A stretch of DNA of 64,000 bases, taken from Salminus brasiliensis. Its lineage: Eukaryota; Chordata; Actinopteri; Characiformes; Bryconidae. Shown here in pieces: positions 14,117-26,269 of this stretch. The notes beneath the pieces were generated by a model that was given only the letters and a program-made list of their open reading frames with translations, was not told the DNA's origin and searched no databases. Every line of letters starts with the position of its first letter. Within the stretch, counting starts at the first letter, position 1. The stretch is from NCBI RefSeq assembly GCF_030463535.1, contig NC_132878.1, positions 26,045,925-26,109,924 of the forward strand, given 5' to 3'. The translations under genes and the position numbers were made by a program.

Positions 14117-14532
14117 TGTCAGCACACGACTCTGGATTCTGTTTTTGTCTCCACCCTAGCCCCCTTCCCAGTCTTTAGTGATCAAACCTGAGACTTCGTT
14201 GCAGACCCACCCTCGTTATCTTCCTCGGATGTGCCGTATCAGTGTCTGTGTATAAGGAGTCCCTTTGTTTCAGTGTTTCTTTGTCTGTTGTTGGGTGTCT
14301 ACTTGCCTTCACTTCTGGACTTTTTGTTTTATGGTTTCGTGTCTCTTTGGTCTGTTTCTGTCTTTGCGTTTTGTCTTTCTTTACTTTAAGTTTGTTTTCC
14401 AAGTAATTATTTGCCTGAGTCTTCTGTGTTTGTGTTGTATAGTCCTTATGCACTTGTCTTTCTTTGCATATTCTTTAATAAACCTTTACCCTGCTTTTAC
14501 CCCTGTCCACCTCCCTGCCCCAAACATGATAG
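14117..14532 (+). mobile_element. Probable solo LTR (Gypsy-like)
   Basis: A pyrimidine-rich segment starting 'tgtcagcacacgac' and ending near 'ccccaaacatgata', with an AATAAA at about 14477 followed by 'cctttaccctgcttttaccc'. This layout resembles LTRs of fish Gypsy elements. I see no internal retroviral coding sequence and no clear target-site duplication. Confidence 0.4.
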
Positions 14533-14635
14533 TGACTATTTGTAAACTGCAGTGTTGATCCACTGAAAAGTTGCGTCCCCTGCTGGCCTGGGGCCTCACG
14601 CAGCATTACACGAGCAAGAAATTACACTTGTGATT

Positions 14636-15077
14636 CTTGTTGCTGTTTATGAATAACTATTAATATTAGAGTTTCCTTCACAACAAAAACTGAAGATCGT
14701 TTAAGCAGTAGTTCACAGGTTCTTGGTGCAGCACATAGGTTTTCAGATGTTGTTCAGTCCTGAAGATTGAGGTTAACTACACACATCATTATACTGACAA
14801 AACCTGACCAGTAGAAAGCATTGTACTGTAAAAACAGGAGGCTAGTTAAAGGAAAGTATAGATTTGTTAGTGACAGTTTAAGCTTTTATTGGTCAGATGT
14901 CTTCAGATTTAACCCTTGGTGTGTTTTACAGTACTTGCTGGTTTACTGGTTTTGTCACCATAATGAATTGTGTGTGTATAACCCAGCTCAATAAACATAT
15001 TAGCTAAAAAAACAACTAATGTGTGTTGTGAAGGAAAAGTGAATAATAGTTATTCGTGAACAGAAACAACAAGAATC
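14636..15077. mobile_element. Foldback (long inverted-repeat) element
   Basis: The left arm (about 14636-14690: gattcttgttgctgtttatg...) is the imperfect reverse complement of the right arm (about 15016-15076: ...gaacagaaacaacaagaatc). An inner pair also matches inversely: 'actgacaaaacc' near 14791 with 'ggttttgtcacc' near 14948, and 'tactgtaaaaaca' near 14824 with 'tgttttacagta' near 14922. No ORF of note. Probably a non-autonomous DNA element. Confidence 0.55.
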
Positions 15078-15384
15078 GCCAGCCCCTAATCTGTTGTGCC
15101 CCAACTGCTGCTGGACGTGCATTCACGCAAAGGAGAGTTGGGTTCCAGCAGGGAGTCAGAATTCAGCACTATACCAATGCTTGCATGCTTGCAGTCAAAA
15201 AGTCAGATTGTTTTGATTTGTGCTCCACTGATGACAAGACTCTTAAAGGCAAAGCAGTCAAACACCCATCCCACAGCAAGGAAAGCAGAAACTTTAAGGT
15301 GGCATCTGGGGGTGGCCAATCACATTCAAGTAGTGGGCACAGGGCACCACAACAGATGTCTTGTTTTATGCCACAGCACCTTTT
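15078..15384. other. Unassigned sequence between foldback element and finTRIM gene 1
   Basis: An open + strand frame crosses this stretch but resembles nothing I know. The sequence is absent from the 3' flanks of finTRIM genes 2-5 and continues into the last ~85 bases of gene 1's reading frame. Confidence 0.4.
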
Positions 15385-18300
15385 TCAAAATAACGAGAAA
15401 ATCTTTATTCCCAAACTTCCCATGGTTAAAATGCCTTTGATGATTCTAGGCAGCCATTGGGTTGACTGATTTTTCTTATCACATAACCTCACACATCCAT
15501 AACCACCAACCCAGAACCCAGCGTAGAGCGGCTGAGTGAATGTGGTGTGGAGTGTGTGTAGGAGGGTCATTGTGTCAGAGACGCTGTAGAAGGACAGAGT
15601 TCCTGCACTGTGATCCACATACACTCCTATTCTGGAGGATGGTGGAGCTGAGAGCTGAGTCTCTATGTTGTTGTGGTAGAAAGAGAGAGAGGAGGAACAC
15701 ACCAGACTCCAGGACTGACTGTTGTATCCAAGCAAACACTCGTAACTCTCTCCTTTCCTGCTGATCCCTTTATATGAGACTGATATGTACACATACCCCC
15801 CACTCCACTCAACCTCCCAGTAACAGCGTCCACACACACTCTCCTTACACAACACCTGATACCAGCAGTTAAACCTCTCTGGATGATCAGAGTATGACTG
15901 GGCTTCACTCCACATCACCACTCTGTTCTTCTCAGACAGACTGAGGTAATTATTTACTGTGTTGGGGTCCAGAGTCAGCCGACAATAATCTACAGAAAGC
16001 AAAGAAAATAAGTATAAGAATATATATCCTAGGATAATATATATATATATATATATATTTATTTATGTGTGTGTGTGTGCGTAACACATACACTGCAGAA
16101 AGTCTTCTCTGGTTTTTGGCTCCGAGGATAAAATCTGAACTGCTGCAGCTGTGGAGACACACAAACACAACAGTCCAACAGCATGAATAGAATAGAATAG
16201 AATGAAAAACTTAATTGTGAATTGTGAGTGTAAATCAGCTGCTGGACACAGGTGATGGCTGCGGTGTGTAGAGGGTAAGTGAGAGCACTGAACAAAGTGG
16301 GTGTTTTCAGTGGAGAGGAACCGTAAGAGGAGTCCTATTAGATCATTTCTATGGAGCTCAGAGGAAACTTGTCTCACTTGTCTTCTTTCTGTCCAAGTAA
16401 ACATTCCCATCCTTATGTCTGACAGCAGGACAGCTGCTCTTACCATGTGGAGGGATCTTCCTGAACTCCTCTCTGCAGAATTCCTCTAGTCGCTCTTTCA
16501 GCTCAGAGACAGATTTCCTCACTCCATCAAATGAGGGATGTTGATAGACAGTGATGCTGGCTGAGTCCTCAGATCCAGAAGAGACACAGAAAGACTGAAA
16601 ACTCTACAGAGAGAAGAAATACAGTGGAGGAAGATGAAGGTGGAGAAGAGAGATGAAGGAGATCAGAGCAAATGAGACTAAAGAGAAAGTTGGGATTACA
16701 GACAGCTTTATTTAGTGGAGCTTAACGAACTTCTGCTGAGAGGAGCTTTACAAGCTTGATGAGGAGCAGCTTCCTCTGTAGATCAGTGAGTGTTACCTGG
16801 AGGAAATGGAGGTGATCCTCTGTGTGTGAAAGCTGCTCCAGCTCAGTGTGTCTCCTCTTTAGATCAGCCATCTCCTGCTGCAGTTTCTCCAGGAGTTCTT
16901 CAGCTCCACTCAGTTCAGCCTTCTCCTGAGCTCTGATCAGCTCTGTTACCTCAGAGCGCTTTTTCTCAATGGAGCGGATCAGCTCAGTAAAGATCCTCTC
17001 ACTGTCCTGCACTGCTGCCTGTGCAGAGCACTGTTACACACACACACAGACCAACGTAAACCTGTTTAGACCATTTTAGATGTTGATGGAATTCATGCTG
17101 GTCTGTTAGTTCAGTTTCAAACATTGAATTATTAATTATTAGTAATTAATTTACCAACAGGCATAAAAAACACAAACCAGTTACATTTTGTATTTGAGTT
17201 TGTTAGATTGATCTTAATGTGTGTTTTTTGGAGCGGATGAAGCCAATACAGTTTTTTAGTATGAGGTGGTAGACAGTTCCAAATTGAAGGTCCTTGATGA
17301 GAAAGTGTAAACTGCCCAATTGATGTCCTAAAGAAAGCAGCATAAGGGGTAGTAGGAGGAACTTGAAAGCTGTATTGAAAACTGATTGTAGTTGCAAACC
17401 TTTTACACACAGGTTGTTAAAAGATTTATCTGTGTGATATGAGCAGTCACTAGTAGCATTCGTAATGAGAAATTAGCAGGATCTGTGTAAAAGGCTGTAA
17501 AATGTGATTGTAAACAGGACAACTGGAAAGGGCTGTAGCCATGAGAGAGTTATTGACTAGAGACGGACTAGGAAATATGACAGGTTGAACCTTAAGCAGA
17601 CTGGGGATGATCATAATGCTTGGCTGGGAGTTTGGGAGGGTGAACAGCAAGCTGATCGTATCTGAGATATACAATGTTTCCACGCTGCGGTGCTTCATGC
17701 AGCTGGGGTAACAGTTCCTTTCTTTTTAAACACACAACTTCAGAGAAGTCTTCGCTTACATAGATGATGCCTAGTGCCTTCAGACAGTTTTAGTATTCCC
17801 TCCAGAGTAGAGATCTGTTAACTGAGAGCTGTTAGGGACAATTCAATAGTCGCTGGATATTGCTAGGGACATGTCCCTATAGTCCCTACCCAATTCTACA
17901 CCCATGTTGCTAATATAAAACTGCCCAAATCTGCAAACAGTTCTAATAAAAACATGTGACCCGCACCCAGTGATGTCACTTCCTCTGCCTCTGAAAATCA
18001 TTTCACTTGAACTTTTTTATGCAGATCAACGTGACTCATAATGACATAAAATAAGCATTAAGGTAAAACAGTAGGTAGCAATGTGTAGAAGAGTCTGTAC
18101 AATAAAAAGTGATAAAGAAACAAATTGAAAAATGAAAACATACAAAGATAAATAAAAATGAACACACAAAGCAAACATAGTAAGATACAGAATAATAATT
18201 TAAATAAAAATGAACAGAATTAAACTAAGCTAAATTGAAGCCTGATAATATAAGATGATAAGATAATAAGATGATGAATTGAACTAAACTCAAAATTGAT

Positions 18301-20599
18301 TGCGTTTACCTACTCAAATAATGTGATGTACTGCGATAGCCTCAATGAATAATTAATCACAAAAAACAATGTGATTAATAATCATTACCTATACGAAGGT
18401 TATTAATTGTGGAAGACAAAAACACAAAACAGTATGATTGATCAGTGGTTTTGTTTTAACAGTTTTGAGTCTGTATTAACTGACTTTTCCTTTTGATTAG
18501 ATTATTAAAAAAAACTGTACTTTTAAAAAGTTATTTATTTTTTTCCACAAAATAGCTTTTCATTGCATTAAACACATACAAGTTTTTATTTTGGTAAGTT
18601 TATTGAAAGTTTGTTGATGTCAGTTGATGTTAACTGATTTGTGTTTACAAGTTGACTGATGACTGACTGATGACTGATGTACACATATGAATCAAGTTTT
18701 TTATCCAGTGCTAAAATTTGGCCATTTATGCCATTAATTCTGCTTTTCTGATGATTTTTCAGTGTTGTTGCTGCATTGATTTGATAGTGTATGGAGGGTT
18801 ATCTAACAAATTCAGTGAATTTTGTTTTAGTTGTTCCACATCTATTTTGGAAATGCACACGTGAGTGACATTTTTACAATATATAAATAAACCATGGGTT
18901 TAATATAACAAAATCCAAAAAAAAACACACATCTCAGGTGGAAGGGGAGAGAAAAAGAGAGGGCAAAAATAAAATACTGTAAAATATTTTTATTTCACAA
19001 GCCTTAAAGCAGATTTCTGATAAAATTATTATTTCTTAGTTATCAGGTATCTTATATATTTTTAGGCCTCAATGAGGCTAGACTGTGCTGCCTTTTACAG
19101 CTGTTTATATCAGTTGTGTTTCACACCTTCTGCAGAAAGAGGAAGGAGGCTTCTGACTCAGCAGCTCAATCCTGAGAACAACAGGCCGTGCTAACTGCAT
19201 TTACATAGCTCACAGCCAGCAAGGCCTCGCTAACACGTTACTGCCCTGATGGCTTTACTTAAGATGCCATGCCATGCTCTTAAGCTGCAGAGATATAGCA
19301 GTGGTTCCCAACACAAACTGCTCATGTCTGTTCTCTCTCTCCTCCGAATTGAAGCCTGAGAATATAAGATGCCTGATAACTGAGGAATAATACTTTTATC
19401 AGAAATCTGTTACCTTTTTTTCCTGCTTTATCATGAATATTCAATAAAGCAGCACATTATCTTACCATTATATTACATTATATTAAAGAGCTGTGTATTT
19501 TGAAACATTAGAAAAGTCATGATTTACGCACTCATATTACAAAATGCAAACTGGCGAGATGTCATCTTCCATGGTTTGTTGGCTGCAAAAATCTTCATCA
19601 TTTTCATCCCAAAAGTAATATCAAATCTCTGCTCAGTACCTTAAGAGTGTCCACTGCCTGTTCCACCTCCTGCAGCTTCTTCTGCTTCTCCTGGATCCTC
19701 TGCTGGAGTTTCTCCTGCATCTCTTTTAGCTGAGTCTATGAACAAACACATTTGATGATGTTTATGAATTTGTGTGAATTATGATCTAGATGGGTAGATG
19801 GGTGTTGGCTGGTTACACATTCACTAACTGCTCTGATCAGTTTATTGAACTCTTCCGTACAAACAGCATTTGAACTCATTCCTTCAAAATCTATGTACTA
19901 AAATGAAGAACCGACTTTCTTTAACTCGATCAAGTGATTAATGAAACTCCTTCTGGATGAGGAATCTAATTAGTCTGAGCTGATTCTGAATGATCTAACA
20001 GTTCTCACCTGTTTCCTGCTTCTTTCTGTTGTAGCTGAGACTGTATCGTGACCCCTGTGTTTATCCATTGTGCATAAATAGCAGATAGAGCTCTGATCAG
20101 TACGACAGTAGATCTCGATCAGTCTGTCATGCTGAGAGCAGATCTTCTCTTGTAGCTGGGTGGACGCTTTGACCAGCTTGTGCTTCTTCAGTCCAGGAAC
20201 TTCAGAGTGAGGTTTAAGATGAGTTTCACAAAAGGAGGCCAGACACGTCAGACAGGACTTGATGGCTTTGAGTTTTCTCCCGGTGCAGAAATCACACTCC
20301 ACATCTCCAGGTCCAGCGTAACAGGGAGCAGGAGAAGCAGCTTGGAGTTGTGTCTTCTTCAGTTTCTCCACCACTTCAGCCAGCATGTTGTTCCTGCGTA
20401 GAACAGGCCTTGGAGTGAACGTCTCTCTGCACTGGGGGCAGCTGTAGACCCCCCTCTGTTCATCCTGATCCCAGCAGTCATTAATACACACCTTACAGAA
20501 ACTGTGTCCACAGGGAGTGGTCACTGGGTCCTTCAGCAGATCCAGACAGACTGGACAGCTGAACTGCTCATGATCTACTGAAATACTGGCCTCTGCCAT
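15385..20599 (-). CDS. finTRIM E3 ubiquitin ligase, gene 1 (edge copy)
   Basis: Predicted RING E3 ligase with a B30.2 recognition domain, of the fish antiviral finTRIM family. Exons in transcription order: 20599-20009, 19735-19640, 17030-16797, 16603-16444, 16148-16092, 15989-15385; 580 residues. RING ligands C15, C18, C30, H32, C35, C38, C54, C57. B-box 1 has C102, C105, C116, C119, C124, H127; B-box 2 follows. Exons 2-3 form the coiled coil. PRY starts at LDPNTVN and SPRY holds WEVEW and TLSFYSVSD. All junctions are GT-AG and in phase. Odd points: intron 2 is 2.6 kb (about 0.8 kb in the others) and unrelated in sequence; intron 4 is only 295 bp; and the protein runs 28 residues past the usual end VRLCDKK, because the stop found in genes 2-5 is missing. 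Confidence 0.9.
17130..17410 (-). mobile_element. LINE-like reverse transcriptase C-terminal remnant
   Basis: The minus-strand frame contains FFRTSIGQFTLSHQGPSIWN and CLPP, which resembles the 'GPxIWNxLP' region at the C-terminus of non-LTR retrotransposon polyproteins. It lies in the enlarged intron 2 of finTRIM gene 1 and is a short fragment. Sequence from 17411 to 19639 is AT-rich intron in which I recognise nothing. Confidence 0.5.
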
Positions 20600-20640
20600 T
20601 TTCCTGCACTTCTAGACTGAGAGAGAACAGCACTCTGAGA

Positions 20641-20654
20641 TCACTTTCGTTTTC
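20641..20654 (-). promoter_or_regulatory. ISRE / IRF element, finTRIM gene 1
   Basis: Minus strand reads GAAAACGAAAGTGA, a strong match to the ISRE pattern GAAANNGAAA. It ends 41 bp upstream of the ATG at 20599. A CAGGAAGT Ets-like site lies just upstream. IRF/STAT input is known for finTRIM genes; binding here is inferred. Confidence 0.75.
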
Positions 20655-21374
20655 TCTGAACTGAGCAGGAGAGACTTCCTGCTTTCCTGCTGCTCAGAGT
20701 GTCACAGAGAGGGGAGGGGAGGGAGAGAGAGAGAGAGGGAGAGGGAGAGATAGAGAGAGAGGAAGATAAAGAGGACAGAACTGATTGGTGGACTGGGAAC
20801 TAAATATCTTGCACTTTGGCAGAACACATGACCGTTTAACTATTAGCTAAATTCATCAGCAAGAAATACAGCATTAAGTGGCTTTTACACACAGTGCTCC
20901 TCATGATCCAGGAGGTAGAGGAGCACACTTGGCTAAATCCCACATGGTGGGACATATTATTAGGTACTTCTTATTTTACATTATTTTACGGACTGTTAAA
21001 GACTGATGGAAAATAACAGACATTTTCAACAGTATTATTCTGTTATTTTAATGAAAGATTCTGTTGTAAATGGTCTGAATGTGAAATGCATTATGGGACA
21101 TTTTTTAGACAAGTCCTAATAAAGCCACTCTGCACAAGCAGCCTGCTTTAACCTCTTCATTACAGTTTGTACTTTAGACACATTTTACTGTGTTTTCATG
21201 AATTATTTAGCGTTTTATTAACAGTGATATCATGTGTTTATAAAAGCAGCATTTTACTGTACATTTCTACAACAGTGTAACAGGCAGGACTTGTTCATTT
21301 ATTATGTATCAGTCAGGATCTGTGAAGGACCTGTTAGCATGTATTATGCATCAGCTAGGACCTGGGGAGAGTTC

Positions 21375-21510
21375 TCCTCCCGCGAGCTGTATTGGGCAGC
21401 GCCCACAGGTGTAGTCTGCGTCTATTGGGCATGACGTCAACACAGCATGGCGCCTATATCTATCCGGACTTGCGCAACAGCGTTTGTTTGGCGTGGTGAA
21501 CGCAGGTAGT
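21375..21510 (+). promoter_or_regulatory. CRE/TATA promoter-like block with splice donor, interval 1
   Basis: A locally GC- and CpG-richer patch in AT-rich DNA. It contains two ATTGGG (inverted CCAAT) motifs, a perfect CRE TGACGTCA at 21432-21439, and a TATA-like ctatatctat from 21454. About 45 bp further is CGCAG|GTAGTATGAG, a plausible splice donor (intron from 21506). It could be a promoter plus noncoding first exon, or a decayed LTR promoter; an AATAAA follows at about 21895. Confidence 0.45.
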
Positions 21511-22128
21511 ATGAGTTATTGCTCTACAGACGGTGGGTGGATCATGTTTTATAGGAATTTCTCTCCTTGGCTTTTTTTAAGTAATGTGTTCTTTTAAGAG
21601 ATTCTATTTCTTAGGGTTTGTTTGAAGTTTAGTATTGAGCTGTAGCTTTGTTCATACCGGTAGGATTTGCTAATGTTGGATAAAATAACGGATTGATCAG
21701 GGTGATGCTGCCATAGTAAGATCATCTATTGGGTCATCTGACTAACAGGCTTTGGCTTTGCTGATTTTGGTTAAGGTGGATGTTTCATTATTTGACCCAG
21801 TTTTATTTGTTACTGTATTTTTCCCTTTTATTTGTTTGGTTGATCTATTCTTGCTGCTACTTCTGTTCTGTCTGTTTGTTCAGTTGAGGTACTTAATAAA
21901 TCAGTTCAGTTAACTGTGGTGCCGCATTAGTTAAAGTGGACTGGGTTCTATTGGTGGACCCGTTTGATATTAAAGTTAAATTTACAGTAACTTTGTGGAA
22001 ACTGTGATACTTTTTTTTTATTTTTTTAAATTTTTTATTTATTGCGCTACTAATCACTGCCATATTTAAACAGTGTAACAAGCAGTGCAGTGATGCTGAG
22101 ACTAACACGGTGTATTAGCCTGTAACAC

Positions 22129-22136
<8 letters not shown>

Positions 22137-22184
<48 letters not shown>
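22137..22184. repeat. (TA)n microsatellite
   Basis: Uninterrupted TA run. The corresponding tract in interval 2 is at 32547-32601; intervals 3 and 4 have only a few repeats at this position. Confidence 0.9.
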
Positions 22185-22188
<4 letters not shown>

Positions 22189-22439
22189 TATTTATTATTT
22201 TTAATTAGTTTAGTGGACAGTCACATGAGCGCAGCTAGTTAAGTCTCCCTGGTCATTCTCCAGCACCATCACACTGAATGTGGGGATGACCCAACACTGT
22301 GCCCCAGGGGGTTCTGAGTTCTCTGCTGCTCACCCTGCTGACTCATGACTGTGCGGCAAAACTCAAATCACTTCATAAAGTTCACCAATGACAAACCAGT
22401 GCTGGGTCTGATCAGCATACAGAGAGGAGGTGCAGTGCC

Positions 22440-23290
22440 TGACAGACTAGTGTAAAGTCAGCAACCCTTACCTGAAGGTAGACAAGACTAAAGAAATGGT
22501 TGTTAACTTTAGGAGAACGCTACACAACCACTCTCCGCTCAACATCGACAGGCCCAGGCCCTGCAGATTGTCAAGAGCACAAAGTTCCTTGGCGTCCACT
22601 TAGCAGAGAACCTCACCTGGACCCTGGACTTTCTCCGGAAGCTGAGAGGCCAGTCTTCCTCTACTCATCCCCACCATCTTCTACACAGGCACCATAGAGA
22701 GCATCCTGCATCACTGCCTGGTTTGGGAACTGCACATTCTGACCAAGACCCTCCAGCAAATAGTCAGGACGGCTGAGGGGCTCGTTGGAGCCTCTCTCCC
22801 ATCAATCACGGACACTTACGCCCTTCTCACAAACTGTTCTGCCGCCGGCCATCGGGAAGAAGGTACCGCAGCATCCGGTCCAACAAGACTGCAACAGCAA
22901 TTTCCCCACAAGCAATCTGACTCCAGTGAAAGCATTGCACTACATACTACCTCACTAAATCCCTGGGCTCTGCACATTTATTGCACAAGTTGCACAGACC
23001 TATTTTAAAAATGGCTGCTCTAACCTGTGCTGCACTCTACTGGTTTGAACATGATATGCACATTTTATTGCACGACCCTACTCCCCACTACTCTCAGTCT
23101 GTCTTATGTGCATTCTAGTCTGCACTGTATGCCTTGTGTTGTGCTGTCTGTATTCACTTGTTCTGTGTTGGACTTTTTTGTTTGCACGGTGTTGTGTTGC
23201 ACCATGGTCCTGGAGGAACGTTGTTTCGTTTCACTGTGTACTCTGTATAGAGTTTACATGACCAAGCCTCTTGACTTGGTCAGTCATAGC
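22440..23290 (+). mobile_element. Truncated non-LTR retrotransposon 3' end, interval 1
   Basis: Disrupted frames contain KEMVV(N)FRR, KFLGVHLAENLTWTLDF and RPSGRRYRSIRS, which match the C-terminal reverse transcriptase region of fish LINEs. A 3' UTR follows, ending 'gaccaagcctcttgacttgg'. Many stops and shifts make it dead. Intervals 2-4 have orthologous copies. Confidence 0.75.
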
Positions 23291-24106
23291 TGATTAAAAT
23301 CTGTATAAATATCTATGCTGACGTCAGACACCTTAAACTGATAACTGACCTTTTTGTTGACTTTATAATCTGATTGGAGCTCCAACCACTGCAAGAATTC
23401 TACAGAACAGTCATCATGGGCTTGTTAGCACAACATGCCTTTACCATTCCAACCAGAAGACCTCAGGAAGAACTGAGGAGTGGATGTAGCTCTTTGGGAG
23501 GGGTCATAATCTGCTGCTCCCAGAAAAATATCCCTCATGCTGGTTAAGGGTCAGCAGATGAGGAGTGCCCCTCCAGAAGCAGAAAGACCATAAAGCACAT
23601 CTGTAATGAGCTTGGTCTAACTTGTGTTTCCAGGTATAGCAGGATTGTGAGAACTGATCCAGACAAACTATGGTGGTGAGCGTGAACTTCCTGCTGGTCA
23701 TGTCTCACAGGATTAGTAACCAGTGAAAGGAGCACATAAGCATTAGACAGAGATATAATGTTTATAGCGGACAGTCACATGATCACAGCTAGTCCAGTCT
23801 CCCTGTTTCATCCTGTTTATCTCTCATACGTTTGTTACAATGTCCAGTCTTACATTTCTCTGGTGTTTAGATCAGCTCTCACATTTACATCACTACACCT
23901 CTCAAGTGGGTGGGTGTGGGACTCACTCATTGTTCTCGAATCTCACAACAAACCTCTGAAATCTTCAACTTTACTAAATATCTGAGACTTCAAACTCCTG
24001 CTGAAAGCATATTACTCAGCATGTTTGGGTTCAGGGCCTTTATTCTGTCTTGATGTCCACTGTCTGCTGTGCAGCAAGAGGGACATCTTGTGCTGGTATG
24101 ATGGTG

Positions 24107-24112
24107 CTATAT
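24107..24112. other. Empty LINE target site, interval 1
   Basis: The hexamer ctatat stands once here, while intervals 3 and 4 have it on both sides of a LINE insertion. The matching empty site in interval 2 is 34524-34529. Confidence 0.7.
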
Positions 24113-24519
24113 CACAGTGTGCTGGGGCAGAGGTTCTAGTGCAGGGCATCTTCTACACACTGTGCTTTTCTCTTAGAGGAACTGGGAAGCTGTGTGTAAC
24201 CTGTAATGGTAGAAACTGGTTCCTTCTAATGAACTTTATTCAAAATTCTGCTGGATTTGTACTTCGCTGAGAGTTAAAGGAGTTGAATAATATATAATCC
24301 AGTACTGAACTATATTTGTAAAAAATCTCCTTTTACTGCTTTCTTATGCTGAGAGATGCAGAATTGATCAGTACATTTCACTGCAGTTCTGTAGCTGAAG
24401 CAGAGCTTTAGACTCGGCTACTTTTGTAATAAAGCTGTTGTTGGAAAGCTACTTTTACTGGAGTCATTATTTCACTGCAGTAACAGTTTATTTTACTGGG
24501 TGCTGGTTTACACTACTCT

Positions 24520-26269
24520 ACATGTAACAGAGGGAGAAAACATGGCCTCGTTTTGGGGGGATTTCATGGAGTTAAGCGCTTTCACACGGTGTAATGGAGT
24601 TTGGGCGACCCCTAGTGGCAAGTGGTGAACTGCAGCTAGACTTAGCTTTGGTGCTTCTGAGCTGCGGTCCTTCAGCAGCAGACTGTGCTTCTAACGCTGG
24701 GGGCAGGAGCACAGCTCCGTGTTTTGTTGCTAAATTCAGATTAAAAACGTGTTTCAGTTAAAAATCCTCTACTCACTTCAACTATCATACAGATGAGCAA
24801 GTGTTGAGATGAAGACTGCACTGTTTTAGCTCGTAGTTCAGCTTTTATCAGCTTCGTCTTCGTTTCTCTGTCGTGAGTTTGGGTGAGGAGAACATGAGGC
24901 TCCATTTTCCTCTGTTTTCTCCAGTCCTGCTAGCGGTGGATGAACTAAGCCATGTTTTACTTTCATTAGAGATATTAGTATTTCTTTACCCAGCTTAAAC
25001 CTGATCTGCAGTCATCACACCACCTAGAAGACTTTGAACCTCTCCAGCCCTTTTTTCCATTTCCAGTCTGAAATTACACTCCCACATCTTGAGGCTTTCT
25101 GCTCCAGCCTTATATAAACTAGAGGCAATTTCACCAGTTACTGAAAAGCCTTCACTTTTGGAGTAGAAAACATGTAGAAATATTGAAATTGATCTGCAGT
25201 GGTCAAAATATAATAAAAACCACAAAAAGAATTTTCCTGAATTTCATTTTAAAATCTAGATTTTAGAGACTATAAACTGAAGCCTTCATGTCCCCCAAAA
25301 CTTTCTGCTTTGGACTCTCGTGTCACCATGGGTCTACTTTCACCAGGCAACATTTGGAGCTGATCCCTCCTCCTGATTTGAAGTTCTTCTAGCTGGAGCT
25401 GACAGTGAACAGGCAGCTTCTCCAAGTGTCCTTTTAGAGTCTCCAAAGTCTCCAACCTCTCCATCATAAGAACAGCTCATTTTACTGCAGGAAAGGGATC
25501 GTGTATTATCTGCACTTGATGGCAACATGTTATCCTGTATTTCTTCACCTTCTTTTTACAAACTTACGTCATCCACCAGTTCTGATTGAATATTTTATTC
25601 TAGTGCCAAACCAAGAGCAATCAGTAGTAGATAAGAGCCAAGAGGCAGGAGGGTCTAGTTTCACCTTTGCTTGTTTTATTTAGTCAGGTTTTGTTATTCT
25701 AGCTTTCACAGCTCTCACTGCTGTCCGACTCCAGCAAAGCCTCGACTTCACTTTCCCGTTCCAACTCAATCAAAATCTCTCCAACAGCATAAAATACTTT
25801 CTTCTATGATTTCTGAGTTGGTTTTGAAGCAATTTTTATTGATTATTGCTGCCAATAATTTCTTCCTTCCTGAGAAGCTGCTTCAAGAAACAATCCTTCA
25901 GAAGGAAAAAGGTTCTGGAGCTCAGATTTGAGAAGCTTCAGAGCTGCATGAATGAAATGCTGGATTTCTGATGGAAATCCATGATGTGAGCTGACAGACT
26001 GTAGATGAGCTGGTGTGAAAGGACTCCTTCACATCCTCACCTAATGCTTCCTTTTCCATCAGCTGTGTTACTGACAACCCTCTGAACTCTTCATCTGCGG
26101 CTGTTTAAACACTTAAGCAGCAGAGAGGCTGAGAGAATGTGGGTTCAGCTCTGTGGAGAAGACGTGAAGAAGAGTCTTCATGTGAAGAGCTTCATCTTTT
26201 TCTCTCAGTTAATGAATGAAAGAGAAATGTAGGAGATTCTTTTCAGATCTACAAGATTTAACACACACA
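24520..26269 (-). other. Conserved 3' flank and 3' UTR of finTRIM gene 2
   Basis: About 1.75 kb directly downstream of the gene 2 stop, repeated after genes 3, 4 and 5 but absent after gene 1. On the gene strand an AATAAA lies at 25840-25835, about 430 bases past the stop, so the first part is probably 3' UTR. The rest carries short minus-strand ORFs (25270-25467 and 24995-25225) that I do not recognise. Confidence 0.6.

Noticed and set aside
20180-20401. + strand ORFs opposite each finTRIM exon 1
   Set aside because: They recur only because exon 1 is conserved and have no domain of their own.
25699-25803. Short acidic minus frame ending in SDSSESCES
   Set aside because: A deletion in the interval 2 counterpart (near 36137) shifts the frame, so coding conservation is not supported.
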